Shown here in pieces: positions 11,100-24,400 of a stretch of DNA of 64,000 nt (position 1 is its first letter; every line of letters starts with the position of its first letter). The stretch comes from Rhyacichthys aspro (lineage: Eukaryota; Chordata; Actinopteri; Gobiiformes; Rhyacichthyidae), in NCBI GenBank assembly GCA_036850595.1, contig CM072162.1:17847758-17911757 (forward strand), in the 5' to 3' direction. Both the position numbers and the translations under genes were made by a program. The notes under the pieces were generated by a model. It made no database searches. It had not been told where the DNA came from and saw only the letters and a list, made by a program, of their open reading frames with translations.

Positions 11100-14000
11100 G
11101 TTGGTTTTTAGGCATTTGACTCAGACAGGTTTAGGACTTAAGACTTTTGCACTTTGTTTGAATGAGATAGTAATGCTAGAGGCTTAAGGGTTTTGCAGGA
11201 CCACAACATTAACATCACAAAAGGCCATGTGCCAACATACTCAATATATACTTAAGATTTGATCACTGGGGGCATATTTGGATGGGCACTTATGATCATA
11301 ATCTTGTGCCAGAGTGAACATCAATGTGTCTCAGCGCACATCTTCTACGACTTTTTTATGTTTTAATTGAAAATGTCACTTGTAGGAGCCAAGCCAATCA
11401 ACATCTTTTTTAACATACAGAGTTTTGAAGCTGGATTCAAGCCCATATTGAACTGGGCAGATATAATACCAGGTCAGAACAATAATTACATTTTTAAATG
11501 CTGCCCTCAGGTTGCAGGCACATTGCCAGTGCATTTTATAGCAATTTTTTACCAGTCAGTAGACATTTATGACATATTTGTGCTGGAGATAGAGGGATGC
11601 TGAGCTGCCGGTGCGTTATTTAACACAGCTGATATAACTGGGTTTATTGTCTCCCACACTCACATCTGTTCTGTATACTTTATTTTAGTCTAATTTTTCA
11701 AATCAATTTCAGCAGCCAAGTAAAAAATAATGTCTGAGCAATAAATCCAAATTGAGCCCCAAAGCCCAGCAGTCTGAAGCCTATAAAATGAAGCTTTTGT
11801 CTAATTGCCTCCTTTCTATGAATAACCATTGTGCAAATGTTAAGATTCATTAGATAAAAGTCATATTTCTTCTTCTTCTTTTTTTTTTTTTTTAGCTTAT
11901 TTCTTTGTTCCATCGCCTCTTATTCTTCCCCCACTTCACCCACAAACCTGCCCTCTTCTTTGATCTTCTCAGCTCCTCCTAAATTCTTGTTCCTTAGAAC
12001 TGTATACTATAAATGCTGTATAGTTCCAGAAGAATTCCTTTCTCTTTGCACGATTGGTTGAGGCAGTGCTGGGTTTGCGGTTCAGCTGACGACAGTCCTC
12101 TCTGCCAAGATGAAATAAGAGAACACACACACGCATACACCACTGGCGCGCTCAGACACATATCTAGCGTTTCCTGTAAAATGTAACCCAATAATGTGAG
12201 AAAGGCTTTTTAAAACATTTCGGTACAGATGTTGGCGGGGGGGATCCAGACTTCAAAGCTAGCTTTTACAGGTGTTGATAGTACAGTATGTGACTTGTAA
12301 GTATTGATTTGTACATTCTTTAGGGTGCTATTGGATGGAGAGGTTTATAAGACACAGACCCGACTCGCTGGGAGGGAAATAGCCTGGTCATCACAATCTC
12401 TCAATCCCCTGCAGTTTTCATTTTCAGAGTCCGATTCCAAGAGTAACAGGGAGTGCTCGAGGAGGCCTTGGAAACTGAGCCAAAGTGACTAAAATCCTCC
12501 CGTTTGTTTACACTCACCCACACTTTGATCCAGTCTGGACACTCCCTAGACTTTTTGGCCAGACTGACCAGAGCTGGGCTAAATGCTTCTGCTCACACAT
12601 AAATTGTCAACATAGTATTTTCCTGCAAACAACAACATAAAGTGGCATAAACTGTTTCTGCAGGTGCTTGAGGTCCTTGAGGTCTGAACAGTGCTTAAGT
12701 TTTGGATAAAATTAGTAGGTTTTTGGCCAGGCTAAGTCTAAGTCTGCCTATTTCAAATTGTGTAATTTACTACAGCTGTCAGATGTTGGAATGGCGTATA
12801 AAAAGGACCATGGAGGTTTTTTACTTTTTAAAAACGGAACTTTTAAGGGCATAGAAATGAATTGGAAAATTATTTAAACATCCTTAAATTAATATATATT
12901 GTCTTGTAAAACGTTTTTCAGGACTGATTCTGAACACTTGGTTTAAAACTGAAGTGACTTTAGATAAATACAACACTGCATGAATGCATTTTAAAAACCC
13001 ATTGGCGATCTTAAGTTTGAGTTTTGACCCTCTGAGGCAGCTGTAGTTGGTGGAGTAGGGTTTACACTGAAGAACAAAGGAATACAGAATAAGTGCTACA
13101 CATTGCACTGTAAAAAAGTAGAGTCTCTTGTACAGTGGCTGCTAATGAGAACATGCTGTCCATAATTTTCTAGAAATGACCTGGAATTTTGATAAGCCCT
13201 TGATAACATTCCTCTTCTATAGTACCATCTTGGAAGATTGCCCTACATGGTTCTAAATATATGGCTTTTTAGGGTAACTTTTGCTTTGTATTTCTGTACG
13301 TTTTGTGCCTGTGCATATCTAGTTTATGACTCATCAAAGTGAGTGTATTTCACCTGAAGGAACAGAAGAGGGAGATGTTGAGAGATTTCTTAGAAAACCG
13401 CAGCACTTTCCACCACAGACCCAGAGCACAGAGCGAGGAGGAGGAGAAAGAAAGAGGTGCAGAAAGAGGAGCCCTGAGGCGCTGTGTAGGAAACACAGCT
13501 GGTGTCCCACACAGGATCACTTTCATTCAGGGATGTCCCGGTCACATTTGCCTTTGCTCTGAACCCCTCTGCTTTTTTAGGCTTTTTCACCTGGCCAATT
13601 TTACTAAATGCTTTAATTGTAGTTTTACAGTTTACACATAGTAGTATGATTAGATTTTGTTGGATATTGAAAATAGTGTCAGTGTATGTGTTTTCAATTA
13701 GGAAAAGGAAATGAAAAAGAGCTGCAATTTGGTAAAACTGAATGTGATGAAAATGCATTTTAAATCCCAAAGTCTGCAAACAAGGTAATTAAGTGTTGAA
13801 TTGCAATCAGAGACTTCTAAGACAAGGCTGTATTGGATCATTTTAGAGTTAGATCATGGCAGAAAATGTGTGTGAAAATCACCTGTGTTTTGCCCATGCA
13901 TTTGCACACCTCAGTGGAATAGCTTGTTATAGTGGAGGTTTAATGCCTCTGCAGCATTTCAAGCTGGGCTGAATCTAAATATATATCCATAGTAAATAAA

Positions 14001-15379
14001 AATTGAAACTACCCGATGCTTGCATTAGATCATTTTGATACATTCAGTAGTGGTTTTGTAAGTTTAAAGGAGTTGGTAAAATCTTGGTCTTTCCTCAGAC
14101 TTCCTTGGTGTGTTTTCCATTACTAGTAGCACACTCAGTTGTCGTCGTAGGTTTGGCTGCTCTTGCCGTGCCTTTAATGAAATGTTTCCGCATGCAGGCG
14201 AGGCTGCAGTAAGCACCTCATGGTATGTGCTATTATGGGCCCTTTGTGTGGGCCCCGGGTGCGAGTGGTGCGCACATCAGTTTGAGGAGAGCTGTGCCGG
14301 AGCAGAGGGCTTGATAATTGGCTTGTGCTGGAGTGTCAGATGGCTGAAGAGGGGATAATGGCGGACTCAAGCTGCTGCCATGGGGGTGTGAAGGGGGGTC
14401 TTTTTGTGAATGGGCCCCTCGCCTCTCTTGACCCCCCTTCCCCCATTCAGGGCCTTTTGTGGTGAAGGGATGGGAACCCAGGAACCTGGCAGCGAGCGGG
14501 TGACCTTCTAGCACCTCGCTCTAGCTGCCTCTTCTGTCCGTCTTTCTCTTTCTTGACCCCCCTCTTTTATATTCCTCTCCCGCTCCTTCTTCTCTCCTCT
14601 CGCTCTCCCCCTGTCCCGGCTCGCTTTGTCCCGTGTCTTATTTTTCAGTGCATGTATTTTATTTTAAGGCCTCTTTCTCCCTCTCTTGAGTGTGGTAAGA
14701 AAAGGGAATTGAGCGGTTGGGGTGGAAGGAAGACGGGGACAAAAAGGGAAAAGAAAGACGACTGGAATTTGGTTATGGAAACGTGAAGGAAACTGCGGAG
14801 GAAAAGGAGAAAATAGGCTTTTGGTAAAAGGATGCAATTAAGGGGGAAACTATTGGGGGATAAAGAAGGCAGGACATTTACTGTATTTGAAGAAGCTGCA
14901 TAAATCTCCCAACTTCTAAATCTTTATTTTAAAAGCTTTTGCCTCTTTCACCAACTTCTTTCTGAGTGAAGGCAGTTGTTTTTGTGTAATGAAGTCAAAT
15001 GGGACTAGGAAAAGTGAGGGTGTTTACTTCCTCAGACTGAGCCCAGAGCAAGTCAGGGATTCAATCTTTTTCTACTTTCTAATTGAGGTGCTTTTAATAT
15101 ACTATTTTATACACCTTTTTCTGTCTTATTTAGGCATAAACAGCAACCAGAGGAATTCAAATTATTGTCTTACCCTAATTAAACTTGGGCTTTTTACATG
15201 CAATGAATAAATGAAAATATACATATGATGAGCCTGCTTAAGTCATTGCAGTGCACTGACTCTGACTCTTATCAGCTCAAACAGTGAAAGTTTCTGTACT
15301 CATGGGTGCTGTGGGAAAAATAATCTAAAATGTTCAATGCTGTGCCTCTCTGACAAGTTCTGTGTGTTTCCTGCCACAG
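11100..15379 (+). other. ate1: ate1 intron, 4,280 nt
   Basis: No exon is visible. It contains one copy of a dispersed repeat (about 13,021-13,092), a T-run at 11,880-11,894 and a GC-richer, non-repetitive block at about 14,140-14,480 that may be regulatory. Nothing else stands out. Confidence 0.6.
13021..13092. repeat. dispersed repeat, copy 1 of 2 in the window
   Basis: This copy shares the core GACCCTCTGAGGC-(A/T)-GCTGTAGTT with the copy at 31,341-31,410. Over the first 50 bases the two agree at about 42 positions, with weaker similarity on both sides. The family is not recognised and no ends or target-site duplications were found. Confidence 0.6.
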
Positions 15380-15479
15380 GGAGATCACTTTCACCAGACA
15401 GCTGCAGAAACAGTCCCCCAAGCTGTCCTACTACTACCTGGGCTTCTACATTCACTCCTGCCCCAAGATGCGCTACAAG
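15380..15479 (+). CDS. ate1: ate1 exon, middle of C-terminal ATE domain
   Basis: This 100-nt exon starts with the last base of the split Arg codon, followed by 33 codons. Its acceptor is CTGCCACAG and its donor GTACGC; it exits in phase 0. It encodes EITFTRQLQKQSPKLSYYYL then GFYIHSCPKMRYK. The motif YYY-[LM]-G-[FY]-YIHSCPKM-[KR]-YK is strongly conserved in eukaryotic arginyltransferases and continues directly into Gly-Gln-Tyr-Arg-Pro of the next exon. The flanking introns are 4,280 nt and 13,058 nt. The 100-nt length matters: skipping this exon would shift the downstream frame. Confidence 0.97.
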
Positions 15480-18400
15480 GTACGCACAAAAACATGAGTC
15501 CTCTGTATGACAGTGTAATTTATGAGGCCTCCATATGGTTCTCTCACATCCAGCTCTAGTTACACTGTGATGACTGGGCAGAATTGGTTTATACTGTCTT
15601 TAATCAGTCAATAGTTGTGATTTGTTGTTGGCTTATTTTGTGTGGAATAAAGTTACAAATGTGTTTTTAAAAAGTGCAATACACAAAGTGACGGGAATGT
15701 TGGTGAGTCCAGTGGAAATGAGAGAAAGAGGCAGAAATGAAAAATAGTTTGCTATATTTTGCACTAAACCTAGACTCTGACATAATGAGAGTGAGAGAGA
15801 AGAAACAGAAGTCGAGGCTGCTGAAGACATTAAAGGTTGAGCGAGAGGTCACTGCACTGACAGTAGCAGTAACTCAGCAATACATACAGTTTTATACCAA
15901 AACATTAATATGCTAGATGTACATTTAGAGAAAAAGACCATTTAAACACTTAAATCCAGCGTTCTTTACTTCAACTTGCTGGCATTCACAACACTTTAAA
16001 ATCCTGATGGCAAAATAAAGCAGCTTTTCAAAGTGCATTAGTTTAGCTGAGAAACACCATTCATCTCCTTTGTCTCATTCATTTATGAATTCCTCTATAC
16101 CTCTGTGATTTAAAAGAAATGTTCCCATCGCCTGGTGTTGTCCCTGGGAGCCTGATGTCTTGTTGAAGGTTATGGCAGTGTGCCACGTCTCTTTATTCTT
16201 TTACATCTTGTTTGGGGGCTTGCATTGTGCTCTGCCCAGTTTCTCAGTTTGGATTCTGTGTATGGAGCGCATGTGAGTGCATTGGCTCTGTGTATGTTCC
16301 TGTGTTTTGAGTCTTGATCACACTGTTGGTCTAGGAGCACCGTTACCACAGCACCTAGCCCCCGTGCGATGGTATGTACCCCCCCAACCCCATATCTGTT
16401 CCTGTGTATGCGTCTTTTCTCTCTCCCCCCACTTTTCTATTTTACACTTGTGGAGGAACACTGAACAAGGGTGACAAGGTTGCCTGGTTCCCACCTTGTC
16501 TCAGCTATTACTCTTTCACAGACAAGACCAGCGCTCGAACACACTTTGAGAACATTCAGTGTCCTTCTCCATTTTCTAATTTGCATATTAAGTTGAACAG
16601 TTCATTAATGCACAGACATACTGTGGCATTGTTCCCTCCCTGAGCCCTCAGTGCTGCTGGTATTGTGTTGGAGTTTACCACCTTCTGAAGCTCAGTTTTG
16701 CTGCTTATTTGTAAAGACCTAAACAGCAGCACTTAGACTCTGCTGGACACCACTCAGACACCACTCCTCTGCATGTCCCACTGCCCATTCCTCTCAATAC
16801 ACTTACACTTTTACTAAGAACATCATTGTGAGTTATGCTAGAGACAGACATTGCTATAGTTTCATGTCTAAACATTTGATGCCCCTGTCTGTTGTGAATA
16901 GATATCTAGTTCAAATTCATAAGGAATACATCTTATCCACTTGTTGTTTATGCAGACTCATGGATGACCTCATTTTAACAGGCTTTACAAAAAACAAACC
17001 AATGTGGATTAATGTGAACAGTAGAGAATGAAGTACTTTTGTATAAATGACCACGTCCTTGTGCCAGTTAGTTGAAGCTGGAAGTAGATGGTGTTAGTCA
17101 AACAAAATAACCAACAATATATTTTTAAACCAGTTTACTCAGTAGAAGTTCATCCGATTGTTCGTACAGGACTCTCTTATCCCTGAGGAGCAATAGAAGT
17201 GCATAGTTTATGTAACATACACCAGTTGCATTGTGGAAGGCTTTTTCTGCTGATACTAGTGTTGATATGCAAACCGGATTTTTCAAAAGAAGTGGTAATA
17301 TAACACTTTCTTAAGCCTTTACCTGAGCTGTCCCTTTGTCTGAGTTGCTTCTTGCACTTTGTGTTTACATTTGTGTGTTGCAGCTTCAATGTGAGGCGTT
17401 TCCATTCATTTAAAGATGCACATTTCTGTCCTAGCTTACCCTGAGGAACACATCCATGTGCCATTAGTTAGAAACTACTCTAGAGCCAAAGCCCTGACAC
17501 AGTCCTGTAGAGGCTGTAAAGTCTTTAAAGGTCCTTGAAAACTTGGAGTCCGTCCAGGAGCAGGGGCTGCTGGCCTGGTCAGACCCTCTCCTTTGTTCTC
17601 CAGGCTGGGACGCAGCGTCCCACAGAGACCCACTGGTTTGGCTGGTGGGCTGAGGGTGAGACGTGACATCCTGCCCCTGGCTCTTGGCCCTTGTCTTTTG
17701 GCTCTGGCTGCCCCTCTGATGTTGAGCTACAGAGAGCAGAAGGTGAAGCTGTTGGGCGCTAAATGAGCTCAAAGGTCTTGGCCCCTCTGTCACTCTTCTT
17801 TTTCACCTCTTATCTGAGGTTTAAACCCATGAGAATGAGTATCTTTAATGTGACAGAGCAGAGAAACACTGTTGCTTTAAAAGCTCACACCTCTGCAGGT
17901 TTTTCTGTGGATAAATGTTTCCCAAAATGAGCCTGGAGTCATTGAATGCACCGATTTTTATGACCATAAGTGAAACTCTGCAGGTGCGAAGTTCTCTTTC
18001 CAAACACATAATATTCTCTAAAAGTGCAACCTCAGTAAATTTGTGGTGCTATTACTATCCATTTAACTTTTTGATTTTGGTAAAAGTTATGAGCTGTAAA
18101 GTCAATGTCACCGCCATATTTTAGTAAATTTCCATTTCTTGGCTGAAGTGCACTTTTCTGTCCAAGTTATTTTTAAGACTTGAATTAGGAGACTTTGATG
18201 CTAAAGCCCACTCGGCTGCACCAGGCTGCAGTACCTGGTCTTAACAGATCAAGTACTCTTCAAGTGCTGCACAGAGCCACACAGAGAAGAGCCAGTTGGA
18301 GCAGTGGCTGAGGCAGTGAGAGGGTTACATGAAGTGGCTCTTACTCTTGTTATTATTGTTCCCAGTGAAAGAATGTCTCACTCTGAGCCCAGGAAACCAT

Positions 18401-21400
18401 TAAATTTTCCACAGAGGAAGAAAAGGATCGAGCAAAATAAGGAGGAAGAGGACAGATGGAGTGAAAAAAAGGAGTGACAAAATGTGTGCCAAATGAGAAA
18501 AGGAGGGAAGATGAAAAGGATTATTCGTTTCCCGGCGGTACTTCACTGACTTTTAAAGAGCGCTTTAGCGGCAGCTGCACCTCCGTTCTCTTTCATCCCA
18601 GCTCCTCCTCGTTTCGAAAACAACAAACACTGTCAGAGAGTGGTCAGTCCTGTAACGGCAGCCAGGAGTTTTCCACATGATCAGACTTTTTCAATGCAGC
18701 GGACCTGAGGTTAATCCATCCAGGTGTCAGTCAGTCATTTGGTGCTGTGCTAATGTTCGCCTTAATCAGCACACGCCCGCAGGCTTTTCTGTCACCTGCT
18801 TCATGAGCGTACTTCTTATGACATCAATTAGACGTGACAAAGTACCACCTTAGGCATGTACGCTTCACGACAAACAGATGCACACCTGTACACTGGGGCC
18901 TTTATAAATACTAAACAGTCCCTTTAGCATATCTTTCTGTTATCGATTTGATTTCAAAAGCAAATACACTATCACATCTTTTTGAATCATGGCCCTTTTG
19001 AAAACTCAGTAATAGATCGCTCTAGATATGCATTTTCAGGTTATGGCATGCTAAAAAACCCTCACAGCCAAAGCTATCAGGACTGTGCATGCATTTTATT
19101 TGCACCTAAGGGGCCCATGTGTACGTGTATGACCTCACATTCCCAGTGTCACTCGGTGCACATACATGTGGGCCATTAAGAGTGCCAGTCAGTGAACATG
19201 AGGTATCTGACAGGAGCTTATGTAACATTTTGATGTGTTGTTCATTCATCCCCAAGGACAATATAGTTCTAAAGTGGTATCACACTATTGAATGAAGTTG
19301 CAGTTAGACTTATAGTCCTTTTGTTAATGAGGTGCATTGTAACAGCAACCAGCAGTTTGTGTACAATTGTTGGTATATGCTTCAGAAGTTACACAGGTCC
19401 AGACAAAATTCAGCCCACCTTTTTCATTTTTTTTCTATACGCTTTTTGTTTCCATTTTTTCAGCAACTGTGCTAGAAACCCGCCACCATGCAGGTTCAGA
19501 TGAAAGATGGATTGAGAAAGAATGAAGACATTTTCAACAGATTTCATCCAGAGATAATACACAGTGACACATTTTGTTCATTTAGTGTGATGTTATTACT
19601 GGGCCAGCAGGCGGGAGGATATGTATTTTTGCAGAGGCGAGGATCCTGTTTCTGTCAATTGTCCTATGTGCATGCTCAGATGCACTAAGTCACTTAAGTT
19701 TAAATAGACGGGGGTAAAGTTACGTCGCTCAGTGCAGTCTTCCATGTTGAAACTCATGTGTTTACAGACCTACTTCTTCTGCCAACAGCTTCATTTTGTT
19801 CTTGTATTTTCCTCAAGCGAAGCATAATCACTTCTAAAAGGTATTCCTTCAAATTTGCCAGTAGCTTTTTCTCTACATAAGCCTCATGTTGGAAAGGCAG
19901 TGCCCATCCAAATAAGATCAAACCCAACTGGGCCCATTTTCACTCCCTCTGTGAAATTTATAAGCCAGAGCATACCTTTCTTTTCGCTCCAGCTCTTTTC
20001 TCCTCCCCCTGTCTTAAATTGAAACCTTTCTGACAGAAACAGCGTTGTTTGATTTAGCTCGACAGGAGACCACCAACAGTGTACCTCTCACCTGAAACAT
20101 TTGTTTAAAGTTTTTTGATAATTTCGCCTCTCTTTTATGCTTCATCATCCCTTCTGTCCCGACCCGGTTGTGTTTTTAACAAATCATTAACAGGCTGCAG
20201 CCAGGGCCACTGCTGGGCACCCCCCTGGAGGAGCGCTGACAGGACAGGCGTCTGAAAGGAGCAGAGTTCAAAGGGTCGGGTCAGGTGATGCTGCATTACT
20301 GTGGTAGGAGGAGAGAGCGGGTGGCAGCGGGCTGAGGGCGAGGGGGGTGTGAAGGTCAAAAGGCTGAAAATGAGAGTTTAGAGATGGTGTCATGCTGAGC
20401 AGATCCAGAGCCCTCTAGCTGCCAGCGCGAGGTGTTTGCCTTGCCATTAACTTCACCACTATTTATTTTCAAACCTTCCCCAGCCGCGCCGCTTTGTCTG
20501 AAATGTCTGCTTCATTTTTTGGCGAGGGAATGTGTTCAGATAACTGGACACAAGGAGCCAGTTTCATAAATGCACTTAGACGTTTATTCAAAGTGAGAGT
20601 TACCATGTTTCTGCTGTGTTTATTTGAAGTATTGCATTAGAAAATGGTGAGAAAACACTTTTTCAACGCAACAGGTTTTTACCACTAGTGTATAGTCTCT
20701 AAAAAGAGCACAGTAGTGGCAATGCTTTCTCTAGTTAAGGTCCAGTAGAAAAGTCTTGTGTATAGCTATTTCCACTTTTACCGTGTCTTAGTTTGTGGAC
20801 TCAACCTTGGAGTACATACACCTCACAAAAATGTACTTAATTCCCATGTTTCTTCAGATTTGCTCTATATTAAATGCAAACACAACTGCAGAGCTGAGGC
20901 TTGAAGCTAAAGGTGAGATTTTAAAACCTAGATTAGGGTCTGCAGCGCTGACTGTGAGTCTGTGAGCTGTGGTCTGTGTCGGACAGGCGTAACAGCCTCG
21001 CCAGCCCGTAAAACCCAGAGCAGATAAAGAGATAAAAGTGCCCAGTCTGCGAGCTGATGCCCATAAAAGTGCTGCCATCGGTTCTCAGGGCTCCGTCGAA
21101 ATGTGATCCTGTAAAAATATTTTCTTCTCATTAACCTGTCATCCGTGGAGCCGTGACGCATAGCCGAGCCGAGGGAGTGCTGGGACAGAGTGAGGAGATG
21201 GGTGGGAGGGATCGGAGGCTTGTCTGGGGCCCAAAAGGGAGAGTTACCAGCCTTTATTTGCAGCACGCCCTGTGGTAATGTGTTGAGCAGGGTGAAAGGC
21301 CCAGGCAGGGCTAGAGTGTTTAAACAGCAGTGTAAATCTCCCACATGCTCCGTCTGCATGTTGGTCACCTACACACACATATGCTGCGTGCATACGAACA

Positions 21401-24400
21401 TATTGTCCCAGACTCTATAGGCCTCTGTTTTAAGACGCTGCTGGTTCAGACATGTCTTTCATTTGCGCAGGCCGTATTTCCAGGCGGTTTGGCTGTTAGT
21501 CGTATTTGTCTAGCTGTATGTGTGTTTGTACGGGCCGTGCTGTTTACGTGTGTCCTTCAGCAGCCTGGGGCCCCCGGCGTGCCCTCTTGTCTGGGCAGAT
21601 TGTGAGTATTTCAACAGACTGGGGGTGCTTTGTGAGAGCTGTATGTTTGAGACAGAGCGCGGATGTAGGGATCAGACCTTGTGTTTATTGGTTTTTGGCT
21701 GGGACTGACCCGGGGTCAGGGTGCTGGCCTGGGCCGGGCCGGGTTAGGTTTGCTCGGGCCTGGGTCACACTAGGCCTCTTTGTGCACCCCTCGTCTTCAG
21801 ACTCGTCTTGGATAAAAACTCAGTGAATAATATACTCCGAAGAGGGGACAAATGTGACACTGTGACCGCATTTATGTCTTTGGGTCAAAAGTCTATGTAT
21901 TTTGTCAAAGTGCTTTATCATCAATGTGCAGTACTCATATATTATACAAGTCTTGTGTAGAATCATTGGACATTTAAAGACATATTTGTCAATATCTGAT
22001 CAATTTACATTATTTCTAACTTTCTTTCTGGAAAATGTAATATCATTGCACATACATACAAAACACATATCATTATAGGTCTTTATTTAGACCTGAAATG
22101 TCTGATTAATAACCTAAATTGAACATTTGATAATTAAAAGAAGTAACAAAGAAGTGGTTAATGTTGTATCATTTTATAAAATGATCTCTCCAAATCCAAT
22201 CAAATCTGCAACTGATTTATTTTTACAAATATTAAATTGTTGTTGATTGAAGCAGTACAATATAGTATTGTGGAAATGAAAATATGCAGTGCAAGTGACA
22301 GATGTAGCAGCAGACGTGAAGAGTCAAATCCAGGTTTAATCTTTTCTTCAGAATATAGCCATATATTGTAATGGCCGTATTTTGTTGTCTTCTTTTGGCT
22401 GTGATTTGCTGAGAGCTACACAATAAAAACCTCCCTCCACTGTAAACACAGATGTCAAATGCTGCAGTACAGACTTTTTACATATACATTCATTTTTGCA
22501 CTGTTCCAGATGGCTATAGGAGTGGCATTAAAGCAGTTTTCATTTTGTGTAGACAACAAAAATGTCTCACGTTATACCTTTTAAATTATGCCTTTTTGTA
22601 AAATAGTTTTCTGTCCCGGCCTGACTTTGATAGGTCTTTTGATAGAAGCAGACACATTTTTGGTCAGTTTTCCCTTGTGAGCTGGAAACAGTGGTTAAGT
22701 TTAGGACAGGTTTCTGTTCAATGATCCCAGTGTCTGCTCCGGTTTGAATAGGACAGTAGTAGGTTTTAACACTCAGCCTCACACACAACAGGACCCCCTT
22801 TGTTTCCACATGTTATTTTTGGATAATATATCTTTTGCCAGAGACAAACATAGCCGAGTCTAACACACAGTGACCTCATCCACTCTGCGACCACACTTAC
22901 ATCACTGCTGGAGCCGCCGAGTCTCTCACTGAAGTAGGTGTTCGCTCGCTCGCAGATTAATGTATAACTCATGCTCTCTTTGCTTTACACATTTCGAGCT
23001 GTACTGATAGTGCGAACACAAATGGACCCATTGAGAATGCACATATCGACATTTCTGCACAACGCCGTCCTGCCTGCGCCGCACACACACAAACAGCGAC
23101 ACCTCGGCCAGTAGTGTAGATGAAAACTCACCGGGAGATATGAGCAGGAAATCAGCAGCAGATGTCGGCGTAAAGTCATGCAGAAAGAGGGAAAGACTCG
23201 GACACACAGACACCCAGTCCTCCGCCGAGTCCTGTCTCCTGGTCTTTTCTGCACCGAGACCGAAAGGCGATCTCTTTGAACCATGACATTGCAGTGTGGC
23301 TTTAAAACAACAACTGATCTCAGCTTTAAAACCTCTTCTCAATGCGGGCTGTGGTCAGTGAAAAAATAGTACGTTCCCACTGTTCTTTAGTCGAACATTT
23401 TGGAACGTGCATCAGAGTTATATGAGCCTATAGGGGCGTTTTACAGCAGTGGTAGTAATAATAAAAACATTAAATCCTGGGGCTGTTTTCACAATGATAC
23501 TGCGGCTAAGGCTTACAGCACTCCAATAGTCAAAGTTCAAAGCTGTTTAGTTTTTGGCCATTATAACACTCACTGGGCTGCAATGAAATCTGCATAAATT
23601 TACGGAAAAATAGCAGCAGCATTAAAATTGCATAGACTTTTACTGAAAATGTATGCCTATTATACAAATCAAATAGTTACAGTGGCATTTACAGCAATAT
23701 CATCTCGACTGTTAACATTTCTCTCTTTATTATCAAAATATTTATGAGGAATTCTTCTCATATTTGGTTTCTCTTTTTTACTGAGGTAATATGGGTCAGT
23801 TGTGGATCATGAACTTGGACAAAAGAAAAGAAATCTAACTACATCTTGGAGGAAATGGTCCAGGTGTCTGAGATTTAGAGCAAATGTTGACAAGAGTGAC
23901 CAGAGTGTACAGAGACCAAGGCTAAACTAATACCTTAAGTGACAAAGAGCAGGTCAAGAGCAAGACAAGCTCATACCAGGGTCTAGTCACCACTAAAACA
24001 AACAATACTGCTCACACTATATGTTTTGGTTGGTTGGAAGTTTTTCTTGCAATCACAATAATGGACTTTATAAATAAATGTATTGCAGGTTTGGCTTGGT
24101 CTTTATTTAAAAGTGCATAGTGCAGTATACAATTGAATAAAATGTAAGACATCTCTCAAAATATAATCAACTCAATGTGACAGTCTTTGCATTTGTCTGT
24201 TTTTGTAAAGCTCCATAAAACAGAACTGAGAGAGCCTTTAGTTTCATTACTCCTTGTTGTTGCAAGTCCCCGAGCAGATAAACTGAGCCCAGAGAGGACT
24301 TAGAGCTGTTAACGGCTTTAGACATTAAACTGATCTGGACCGAACTCTATCTATTTGATCTAGATTTGTTCAAAGACAACAGCATGACACCACTAGATTC

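Noticed and set aside
20928..21368. 146-codon minus-strand open frame in the large ate1 intron
   Set aside because: GC-richer sequence lowers stop frequency; overlapping frames are open on the other strand, no family is recognised and no splice signals fit. A non-coding element is more likely.
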